Assembly (NCBI GenBank): GCA_023247795.1
Contig: JAHFFT010000012.1
Span: 1-56,005, forward strand
Source: Candidatus Omnitrophota bacterium
Lineage (GTDB): Bacteria; Omnitrophota; Gorgyraeia; Zapsychrales; JANLHA01
Reading direction: 5' to 3'
Length of the DNA: 56,005 bases
Each line of letters opens with the position of its first letter. Position 1 is the first letter of the stretch. Below are positions 25,501-37,500 of the stretch, in pieces. The notes beneath the pieces are model-generated. The model was not told where the DNA came from and made no database searches. It saw only the letters and a list, made by a program, of their open reading frames with translations. Position numbers and translations under genes: made by a program.

Positions 25501-28500
25501 CTTAATGAGAACGATCCAGCGTGGATAACTATGCCTGAGTATCCTCGAAGAGAAGTTGAGGTGAACGTATTTGGGGGAAAAGTTGTATTGGCCCGCATTT
25601 TGAGTCCAACCGGTGCGGTTCTGGAAGAAAGAGTGATATCGCTGGCGACCGCGCCGATCAGTTATGTTATTTCCTTGCTGCAGAGCGGAAATGAAGATAC
25701 TGTTCTTCAAGCGATTGATATCTTGGCCGCTTCCCAAACCAAAGAAGCACGGGATGGCTTGATCGCCTTTCTTGATCAGTTAGATGTCCGGAATCAGAAT
25801 TACGCGGTCGTATTCAATCGGGCTGTGGAAGCGCTTGAGCAGTATGCTTATTCATCCATACGAACGGATGGTGTAGGAATATCAGTCAGTGAAAAGGTAT
25901 TCACGATATTCGTTAGTCGTTTAGCTCGACCTTTTCAGGTTGGGGCCAATAATTCGAGATCTCTTGAGTTACCCGGCGGTCTCATTTTGATTCGCGGCCC
26001 GTTAAATCGCAATGAGATGATCTATGCCAGTATCTATGCTTATATCCGCAAGCAGCTTCTTGACATTTCAACCGCACCGACAATTGTCGATAATGACGTC
26101 AAAACCCGCTATGCCAGCGGCGAGGCGCTGTTTGATACGGTGGAGCTGCTCTCCAGATACATAATTGATTGGGAAGTCCTTTCGATTATGCTGTTTGGAA
26201 GCGATGCTTATGAAGGGGAGCGGATATTTTTGTTCATCGAGGGAATCGCACGTATCTATGTTCTCACCGCTAAGGACAGAGACAACACTATAAGTCAAAT
26301 AGAACGGACTCAATACCAAAATCTCCTAGAGGAACAGCGGCTGGATCCGCGTATTTCGGTTATTTCTGATATCGTCAAAGAATTGAATGTCCGCCGAGCT
26401 GGCACCGAGTTACCCAGCGGCCGCGCTCCCGGGGCCATGAAGATGATCGGCACCGACTTAAACGAAGAGGATATGAACGCGATCTTGGCCGCGATTGAGG
26501 CGGCTTATGAGGACAACGCCGATCCCAATAAAGTCGATCGTGTCAAGCCGCTGGCGGCTCAGGCTTTGATCGATATCGCACACAATCACCCGCCACAAAA
26601 CGTGGATGCAGTTACGGCCCAGAAAATCAGCCAGGTTTTAGAAAATGATAATTATCATATCGTCGCGTCAACTGCTATTGAAGATATCGAGGCCATTACC
26701 GCGATTCTAGCCATCAACCAAAACACTGGCCAGTCAGCAAATAACGGGAATGTCATTGCGCGATTGGACAATTGTTTATTTGCTAAAGATAAAAATGGTC
26801 AAATCGTCGGTTACATTGTGATCGATGATTTTGGCAATATTCCCTACATGGCCGTGGATTCGACGGTTCAGGGGCAAAGTTTAAGTTTGCGATTAGTTTT
26901 CGAGGCCATGCTCAGAGCGCGGCAGGACGGGCAAGCGAGTGTCAGTCTGAGCTACGACGGCACCAATCCCAACGCCGTGGTTTTGAATGATGAAATCGGA
27001 AAGATCGTGCCGGTATTATCCTTGAAACCCGCGGAAAACGGGTACCCGTCGGTGAAGACTTTTGATATCAAGGGTTTTGATTCTTACCTGCGACAACGGA
27101 ATCATCTTGCCCTGCTGTCAGCGCTGGAGAGTCAGTGGATCGTCAAGCGGTATCTCCCCAAAAAGTACCAGCAAAGATACGCCGGCGCCTTGGTTGAAGT
27201 GGTGGTCGTCGACTTAGGCGATTCTCGAACATTCCCGGTGAAGAGTGAAGGATCAATGGGACGAGGGCCTTTGGAGGTGTCGCGATATGTCGAAGAAAAC
27301 GGTGAGTTGATTTTCCGTATTCATATCACCAAGGCGACTTTGGAAGACAGCCTGGATCAAAACGATATGACGATCATTGCGGAACTCATCAAACATGGAT
27401 TTGAAGAAGAAGGGTTAGGAATACCGCATCTCTTGGCTGTTCTAGGCGAGGTTGACCTTGAAGGCAGCGCGGATGGAGTGTTGTCTCTGGCAGCCAAATA
27501 TCGTTTGCGTTTAAAACTGCAGGAGATCAGCAGCCAATACACGCCGGCCCAATACCTAGATTACTTGCAAATGTTGATTGCCGGGACCGAGGCCAAGGTC
27601 GAGGAACTTGAGAGCGCGGCAATGATCTCCGAGGAGAACCGGATAAAAGCGATTGCTTATGCCAAAGCGGTCGCGATCGAAGCGGCAAATCTGCTCCATG
27701 CGCAAGTCCTGCAGAATATAGAAAATTTGAAAGCGAATGACCAGTATCTTGAAGCGATCGACGGACTGCACAAGACGCTGGTTTGGTACCGCGATACGCT
27801 GGATAGCATGGGACAAGAGAATGGCGTTTTTGAACATCTGCGCGCTAAATTGAAAGATCTCGATCAGCTCCTCGGTCAGGTAGTGAAGGATTGGATGCGG
27901 CGTAAAGAGGAGAGGTTCATGGCAGGGCTCAACGAAAAATTGCTGCATTACGGTATGACACCGCTGGCGCCCAACAGTTCTCGGGCCGCGGTTTCCCAGG
28001 CCTTTACTGAAATGTTGAAAGCCGCTGAGCGGGAACTGGCTGCATCGACGAGAAAGATCACGGTCGTAGACCAAGGTCAGCAAAAAGAGATTGAAGTTTC
28101 TTTCATGATCGAGGTTGCGCCGGGTTTCTTCGTGGCCTTTACAGTTCCTACCCAAGAACAAATCCAGGTCGATCCTCAAGAAGATCCTATAGAAGGATCT
28201 GAAGATCCGAAAAGGATGACCGTTGATACATTGCAGTCTGTACAGGGAGAAAATGGTCAAGAACTGCTTGTCTTAACTGAGGGGAAGAATTCCCCGAGGA
28301 TAACCTGGGACAATATGTTAACAAGCATGTTAAATTCAGCCGGATTTGATTCTATTCAGCTCGCGCAGAGCGACCGCAATCTTTTGACCAACGGACCGCT
28401 GCAGGATTTAAGGAATTATTTGAGGCAAGGCATTTTTGCGACCAGAAAATATCAAGGGCGACCGGTCACTGATGGGCAGGCCTTGGTTTTGGTAGAGCAG

Positions 28501-31500
28501 GCCTTGCGGCTTCTGGCAGAACGTTTTGCCGCCGAACACAACGGCAATGATTTTGGCTTGAGCGTTTATGCCGATTACATTGGGATTCAGCGGGAACGCG
28601 ACGCCGGCGCTTATCGCGCGACACTTTTAAATCCGGAGTTCGCGGAAAAAAATAATAAGGCCATTGGCACTTTTTACACGATCGCGGATACAGATAAAAT
28701 GTCTGACGCGGTACAAGTCGCCGAGGCCCAAGGCCGAGTGACGGATCTCAATGATCCGCACTACAGCCGTGCAGGACAAAACGCTCTTGCGCTGATCCGT
28801 GATTTGGTCCAACCCAAGGTCCCGCAGGAAGAAGCGGATCTTTTGACCGCCCTTTCCGGAGGACCCGTGGAGCATATCGATCGAGTTGAGTATCGCGTGG
28901 TGGAATTGGCGGCTGACCCTTCTGTTAACCTTCCCGAAAATTCTTTAACCTTCCCGGTTGTGAGTGACGAATCCAAAAAGCGCGGACCCGTCGTCTTCTC
29001 TGAAGAAGTTGAGGTGAACGGTGAACTCGTCCTGCGTGTTTATCTGACTAAGGCATTTGTTGAGTTAAATCTGAATGGCGATGATTTGACCATGATGGCC
29101 CAAGCCATCAAGCATGAGCTGGACGAGCTGGTGCTGGGTAAGAGCCATCTGGAGGCGGTTCTGCGGGAGGTGGATCTGGAGGATCATCCTGCCGGGGTTT
29201 TGTCGCAGTTGGCTAGCTACCGGCTTGGCCTTCGCGGCCAGCAGAGTGAAGAAGAATATCGGGCCTATCTTGGCGATCTGATTCAAGGGACAGAGGCGAA
29301 GATCGGCGAGCTGGACGAAGCCATCTCACAGCACATGATCACCGCTGCGGTTCATGCAAAGGCCATCATTTATGCCCGAGCGGTGAAAGAAGCAGCAACA
29401 CTGCTTTTGTTTATCCTGCATCCCCGAGAAGCAACGATGAATCAAATCCGGAATTCGCCAGAGTATACCAATCCTGTGACCGGTATCCTGGCCTTGGCCG
29501 GCGGCAATGCCATTTTAGCCGACCAGTGGATTTTTGAGGCGTCTTATTATGAGCGACGGGATCCCACTCAGGATTTGACGGCACAAGAAGCGTTGGATTA
29601 TGTCAATGTTATCACTTCCCAAAGATTTCAGGACATTGTGGACATTTACGGCGGCCACCGTCCAGTCGTGCTTGATTATGCCGAGGCGCACGCTAAAGAC
29701 CAGGGGATAAAATTTTCGCAAATTTTTTCGGATAAAACCACTGAAAATCATAATGATGGCGAGGCCCGTCGTGGGCCTAAACTTCAGCCGGAAGACGCGC
29801 AAGGTGCTTTGATTACCGGAGGCACCGGCGCCCAGGAGGTTTTTAAAGCCCTTGCAGAACAAGGTGTCCCGTTTGCGACCGTTCAGAACATTACTGACAA
29901 TGGGGGTAGTTCCGGGCGGCTTGTCAATACGGTAGGAGCAATATTCGGTTTGAAATTTCCTAATATTATCGGGGATCATGCTACGGCCTTGGAAGATTCT
30001 TTAGCTGCCGGCGATAAAACAACGGTGCTCAGTTACCGCATTCAGGAATCAGATATACAAAATTCAAATAGTTTAAAAGCATTGGTAAAAAAGATGCTTA
30101 TGGAAGCGTTTAGTTATGAGCAAACGTCTTCTGATTATGTTTTGTTTGCGTCTCATCTTTTGGAAACAGCAGAGTTTTTCGATGAATTTTTTAGCGAGAG
30201 CCATGGCCGGTCGGTGCCTTTAACCGTGGGAGATAGCGTTAAGAATCTTATTCTTCTGGCACTATACGCGAAAAATGGGGCTTTTGTTCAAGAAGGGAAT
30301 ATTTGGAAACTTGAGTCCGCTGGCGTTGAGGCCGGTATGCATGAATATATGGATTTGCTTAATATTTGGGGCAAGGCCATTGATGCGCCGGTCAGCCTTG
30401 AGGCCGCGGATATTCAGGCGACATTCGCGGATGGCACAGTGGTCATTGGGGAATCTACCATCGGAGATGAGTTTAACGCGACGCCGATTGTGGATTTAAG
30501 TTTTGCCAATAATGCTCAACCGTCTACATCAGGCTATGCGATAAGAGCTATCAATCGAGCCAACGATTTTATCATCACGACGACCGGTAGTCCGGTAACC
30601 TCCATCGGCCCGGTTTTTCTGAATCCAGGAGTAGCCCAAGCCTTAAGGGCCCGCAAGGACATCCCCCGAATTTTTATTCTTAACCCTAATCTGACCAATG
30701 ACGCGCCGGGCATGACAGTGACGGATATGATCCGTTTTTATGAAGAATTGCTCAAGAAAACCGTTGGCGACCCAGCTGCCAAATTTGAAGATTTTTTTGA
30801 TCAGGTGGTCATAGGCACGAATGACGCTTTGAGCATTTTATATGATATTGGATCTTTATCGCAAGGAGAGGAGGGTGTAAACAAAGTCAAAAATTTCCTT
30901 CAATCCCATCGGGAAAGATTGGATAACCCCGCGTTCCATGCCACCCATGAGTTAATCGCGCATTTCCTGCAGGCTAATGAAAATTTGGCAAGGTATCGCT
31001 TGCGACCGGGTGAGACTGTTCGGCCAAGATACTACGCCTATCTTTTGAGTCAAAATCTTTACGGAGAAAGTTCTCAAAAGGATTTGCTGACCTTTTTGGC
31101 AGAATCCCTTTTACAATTAAAAATAAAAATGGATGAGTTTGCCTTCCGGGAGAATGATGAAGATATTGAAAAACTCACCCGTGGGGCATTGGTGATGAGG
31201 CCAGAAGACCGGGCGTTTCTGGAAGGCAAAGGCATTATTGTGCAGGAGACGTCTTTGGTGACGATTATTGGTAAAGAAGTGCGTCCGGCCGGCGGCGGGG
31301 CGCCGCAACAAAGGTCTTCCATCGGCTACAGCCCCGCGTTGCTGCGTCAGTATGTCATCAATCCCCTGGTGGAACAGGTGAATCTGGTGGATGGCCTCAA
31401 CGCCGGCTATGGTTGGACAACTCTTCTCAACTGGGCGGCCAATGAGTATGATCCCGTGACCCTTGAGGCGACGTATCAGACCGTGGCCAAACGAATCAAT

Positions 31501-34500
31501 GATCGAGGTATTCAGGAATTGGTCAGCTTTTTGACACAAATTCAAGACAACGGTTATCGAACGAAAGTTCTTGAGCTTTTACGACGGGGCGTATCAGGAA
31601 GAATCAATCAGGCTGAATTGGATTTTCTTTTATCCACATTGCCGAATATTCAAAACAGTCATGATACGGGAACCTTAAAAGCCACGGGTGTTGCCTATAC
31701 ACCGCAAGATTTCAATGCCATGCATAATGATGTCTTGACCGCCAGAAACCAGGGAAGGATTTCACTGCTTTCACAATATTCCGTCGACAGTCAGCCGATT
31801 TTAGAGGCGATCAGCACGGTGATCCAAATCCATGGCCCTCCGGCCAATGGGTTAACGCCAGAAGAAAGGGAAAGGCGGGCGCTTGAGCAGACGCTCTTAG
31901 CCAATGCCCTTCGTGATCTTAGGGTAGGCGCGGGTGATCTCACCATAGCCCGCATTCAATATGAAGTTGTTGATCTGCAAGGACGTGAGTCTTTCGCCGT
32001 TACCAGCGCTGTTACCAGCCCGGAATCGCAAAAGCGGCGGCCCACCGCATTTTCAGAATACCGAATTGAGGCCGGTTTTCCGGTCCTTCATATTTATCTC
32101 TCCAAGGCGTTTGTCGAAAGGAATCTCCAATCCGGTCATCCGCTGATCATTGCCGAGGCTGTTAAGCATGAACTCGATGAAAAAGTTCTAGGATATTCTC
32201 ACACTGAGGCGGTGTTAAGAGAAGCAGATCTCGAATTAACCTCTAGCATCCTTTCACAACTTACCAAAGATGCCCTGCGCCAGCAGGCCGGCCAAACGCA
32301 AGAAGAACACATCAATTATTTAGCTGGGTTGATCGAGAATACCTCATCGAAGATTGAGGATATCAATCAATCGGATCTTTCCGCGTCGGATAAATTGAAG
32401 GCCATTGCCCTGGCTCAAGAAATCAAATTGGAGGCCTGGATCATCCTTGAGGAAAAACTCGATAGTTCGTCTGATTCGGCTTTGATTCGTCAGGTCATTA
32501 TTTTTCAAAAAATACGCGACAGGTTGTCAGCAATGGGTTCTTTGAAAGAGGGAGATTTGTTGAACGTTGTTCGGGAAATTTTTAGTGACAGTGACGAAAA
32601 AGATTTGCCTTTGGACTGGGAAGATGCTCTAACAATGGAGTTGGTGAAAGTGTTGCGGCCCGAGATAGCAGAACAAATGAAAACGCAGTTGGATGGAATC
32701 ACAGCAAGTTGTCCGACCTGCGAGGTGAGCGCTGTGAACTCGTTTTTGAATACGGCGGATCCGCTGGGTAAAAAAGATTTGTTGGAAAAACTGACAGCAT
32801 CGGTGATGTTTGCAATTGAGGCGGTGGACCGCGGTTATCTACCGGTGGAAAGCGGACAGGTACAGTTATCGGCGTTGACGCTAAAGAAGACGACTGGATT
32901 GAAAGCGTATCGTGTGCGAGCCGGGCCGGCGTTGGAGGATTCGATCGAGATGGATATGTACGGGCTAAAGGACGAGGAAAAATTTGTATTGATTTTTGAA
33001 AATGCGGATAGTAACAGGGTTGGTCATGCGGTCGCGGTAGAAAGAATGGGTGACGGCCGCGTGAGAATGTTGGATAGGGAGAATATCGATATTATCAGCG
33101 AAGAAACATTTTTTACGGAATCAGTGAGGATATTAAATGAGCGGTACCAGACGGTTTTCCAGAGGCCGGATTATATGCTAATAGAGCATGAGATCGTTGG
33201 GTTGCAAGCTGTTGAGGATAGCGTGCTGGCAGGGATTTTATGCGAATGCGGAATTGCGGCAGCATGGGTAAAGAAGGACGGGAAGCCCAAAAAGAGCACT
33301 AATATCCGATTAATGGTGGAGGCGGCCATTGAAGAACTTCAGACAAGGGGATACGACAATTATGGCTTAGGGCTGGAGTATGAGATTGTAATTTCAAAAG
33401 ATGCTTACGCCGCGTTAAGTGTCCAACAGAGAGTGTGGCTTAGTCAAGGGCAGCACTTGAATGATGATCTTACGGGGAAGGATTTGTACACCGATGTCGT
33501 GCCTGATCCTAATAACGCAAAGAATGTGCGGATCAAAATTTTAACGGGATCGCGGGACGTGGGGTCCGTATCGGCAAATAAGGAAAAGATCATTCGTGAT
33601 ATCACTCAGAATATCGAAGACGTCATTGAGACAGTCTATGGGCCAGATTATGAAGGCTATGAGGATCCGGTGGATGCGAGTTGGTCTGTCAAGAATGAGT
33701 CCGGAGAGACAACCGAGGAGAAAGTCATAGAGATCACTAAGGTGGGATCACACACCCGTTGGGCGACGCAAGGCTCGAAAACAAGAAACAATTCGCATTT
33801 GAAGATCACGGCATTTGGAAACGCCATAGGGCATAATGGGGATTACAATCAGAAAGAGCCGCGGCAGATTTGGGAAATGATGAACCAGTTTAAAGAAGCG
33901 GAGTGGCGACAAGTCGAGGAGGCGCTGGCCGTTCTAGGGGATCAGGAGAGTCTGGCGTCTGCAAAGGCCTTGGTGAATGAAGCAATCACAAATGATTTGG
34001 CACGCTTGACCAATGATCAATGGAAAATACTGGGACAAGGTGTAAAGGCGATGAGCGAAGCGGTTTTGGCTGGAAATTTATCGGAAGAGGAAATCCGGAA
34101 ACTACGGATGGCAAGTGAGATGGTCAAAGAGAAAGCACGCAGACGATTGTTAGGAGAGGGGGACACGGAAGTGTTTTCAACGATCACGGGCTCTTTGGGT
34201 TATTGGCAGGACCCCGAAACAGGGGAAAAGTTTCATGTTGGGGGAGAGGAACAACTATTAAGAAGTTTGCGCCTTATGGTGAACACGGAAGCGATTTTAA
34301 ACATGGCCAACACTCTGACCAAAGCGGATGACGGGACCGAGGGTTTAAGACGTGTGAAATGGGTCATTCGGTATTACATTGCAAAATGGGGATTTAAAGA
34401 AGAGGATTTTGTGGAAAAGGCGGAAGGGACGCAAATGCCGCGGGTTTATGTGAAAGTCATGACGGATGTATTAAGCGGAAAACACGATGCGTATGGAGGG

Positions 34501-37500
34501 ATGTATCTGGAAGATGGGGTTTTTGTGGATTATCAGGCGGCGATTGTCAGGGCCCTGGTTTATTTAGCGCCGGACGCGTTAGCGCCGTCAGACGTGAGGG
34601 CAGAAGACTTGGATATTGAGAAGCTGCGTGAATTATTGCGAGGAAATCGATTGATTGATCAATACCTGCGGACAAATTTCAATGTTGATTCCGACCATGT
34701 GCAAGAGGTAGGAGAAAATGAATTCTTAGAGGTGTTCAAAGAGATTCTAGAAATGAAAGATTTTTATAATTTGGTTGGCGCTCAATCCTACAAAGAACAG
34801 CTTCCCCCAGACGTGCAAAAGTTGCTTGAAACTGTGCAGAAACCAGATAGCAAGCTTGATAAGGATCAATATATGCGATTGAACCGGGCATTACTTGAAG
34901 TGATTTATCCCGAAGGGATTAAAAAAAGTCAGGAATTAAGGGACGGGGACACTGTTCTTGTCAGAGAAGGAGAGAAATATCCGTATGCGGCAGAGGCACT
35001 CAGTGTGTTCGCGGAGAAAAACATCAGCAATCTGGCGGTGACTTACATGACTGTTTATGACGATAAGGCGATCATCGTAACCAGGGGATACGAAACCAAT
35101 AATCCAGCTCTACTTGTGATCAGCACAGATGGGGAGACCATTTTGGATGTGAGCGAGGCGCGAGGCGCCGTGAGGCAGGTGGGAACGGAGCTCAGCCGGA
35201 CGCGAATTAATGATCTGTATGGGAATCCTTATATTGATCTTGTGGATTACAAGTATCTTGAGATGGAAGTGGGCGCGTTTAGGATCGTGAGCGTGGATCA
35301 GGAAGGAACCATCAGAGTCAGGCATGCATTGACTGGAGAGGTGGAGAATGTATTCCGTGTGTTAGGAGTGACGGATAAAGGAGATGTGAGAATATGGAAT
35401 GTATTGTCGAACCAAGAAGAGGTGCTGCTTAAGAGCAACAAGACAAGTGTTGTCAAAGAACTGGTCATACGCGGGTTATTTGAACCTGTGGATGAGGCAG
35501 CGTCGAACAGGATATCAATGAAAGTGATGCTTGACCTGGAAAGCGAGATCGAGGGAAATACAATGCTTTTGACACTTCAGAACCTGACCTTTCAAAGAGA
35601 AGATGGGACATATGGTTTAAGGCTTGTGAGAAAAGACGGAAAGAGCGATGAAGAGGCAATGGCGGAATTTTTGGACGCTCTAGCCAATATAACAACGTTG
35701 ATTTTGTCAGGGAGCGGGACCTCGCTCAACGCGGCACGACTTGCCATGGCGTTATTCCCGCAAATATTCAGTCAAAATATGAGTAGTAACGAGGTGTTAT
35801 CAGCGTATCCTGGATCATTGATTCCGTCAGGGAGCGGGACGTCGGAACAAGGAGCGCTCGAGGGCACGAGTCAATCGGGAGCCACAGCCGCCGCGGTGGA
35901 CGCGATTAAAAAAGCGTTGGCGGCAAAAGCCTTGGTCTTTACGATGACGAATGTGGAAGGAAGTGACGTGGACAAGCTTGGAAGACAAGGACTGGGGACT
36001 ATTCTGACGCGAAGTAAAATCGAAACATCAGTTGCGGCGACAGGCAGTAACTTAAGCCAAATTATGGCATTTAGTCTTTTGGGGATAGCGGCCGAGCAGG
36101 CGAAGTTCGATGATCCAAACTCGCAAGAGGCGAAACAATGGGTGAGTGATGAGATCGCAAAACTATTTAAGCTGCCTGGAAATGTGAATACGACTTTGCT
36201 TAGCATGATGGAGCCTGGGCCCAATTTGGAGACTGCCAAAGAAGTCGCTGAATTTTACAATGGCAAAAACGGTGAAGAGGGAAGTCAAGGAGGATTATTC
36301 GCGGTCACGGGAGAAACGCCCGAGGATATAGCGACGGCCAAAGAGGTGGGGTTAAAGTTACAGGAAGTGACAGGCGAACCGACAATGACGATTACCTCTC
36401 AGGAAATCGCGAATTTTGGGAAAGAAGGACCGTATGGGGAAGGGCTTGAAGATATCGATATAAAGGCCGTGCAAGAGACGATCGGAGAAAATGTTGCCGA
36501 GTACAAGGGGCTTAATTTTGGGATATCCCTTAAGGATGAGTTTATAGAAAATGAAATGAATAAGGTGCTGTTTGTAGGACAACCTGAGAATCAGCCGAGG
36601 ATGACCTACCTGCGCGTGAAATATCAATCCGACTTGGCGGGGGCAACTTTAGGCCAGACGATTTATCAGCAATTGGAGTACACGCTTGATGATATGAATG
36701 ATCTCAGCGACATGCTTGTGATCGCGATGACGCCTCAAAGTGAAAAAGACTGGCAGATTTTGGAAAAGGCGCAGGCAAAGGGCGCACGGATAGTGAGTAT
36801 CGGAGAAAGGCCAGAAACGCAGGGGGTGCTGGGAATAGACACGATTGCGGTAAAAGGTACACAGGTAGGCGTGGGAGCGGACATTACGCTTGAGCTTTTC
36901 ATGTTAAAAATCCTTAAGACGCGAAATGTGTTGGGATATAACGCGGGGAATTCTGACAATATTAATGCAGTGATCAGCAGCATGGAGCGGGACGCGGGAG
37001 GCGCCCTTCAGCGGATGGCGATGACTTTTGAGAATGACCAGGAAGGAAACTTCATTAATCTGGAACGATTAAAAGCGTTGATGCGAGATAGCGGGATCAA
37101 CAATTTTAGTTTTTGGGCAACGGGAGAAGGTCCTGACGCTGGGCTGGCGGCCGGGTTGCAAGGGGGGATCAATACGTTTATGAGTCAGCCCGGAAACTCT
37201 GATAATACAAGAGAATTTAAGCACGGTCCGTATGCGGCAGTTGCGATTGGTTCATGGGTGGCGTTATTCATGCCGGATAGTTCCTATCCGGATTTCGGTG
37301 CGGTCAGAGACGGGATCAATGAACTGGTAAGCCGAATCAATCCAAACTATCCCATGAACGCGCAAGGGGAGAACGGCATTGAACCGGGAGCGGTGATTGT
37401 GATTACACCACAGGGGATGTTCCCTGTGATGAGTGACGCGCAGTACGCGAAGCTCAGAGAAGATCGGTGGAAGGAACCCAAGAAAGCGTCTGTGCCGGAT

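Noticed and set aside
27556..28260. Longest minus-strand ORF, 234 codons
   Set aside because: Lies wholly opposite the giant frame, has no recognisable motif and looks like a translation shadow.
33181..37470. A stand-alone glmS gene
   Set aside because: Frame is open on both sides, the nucleophile Cys is not preceded by an initiator Met, and there are large insertions.
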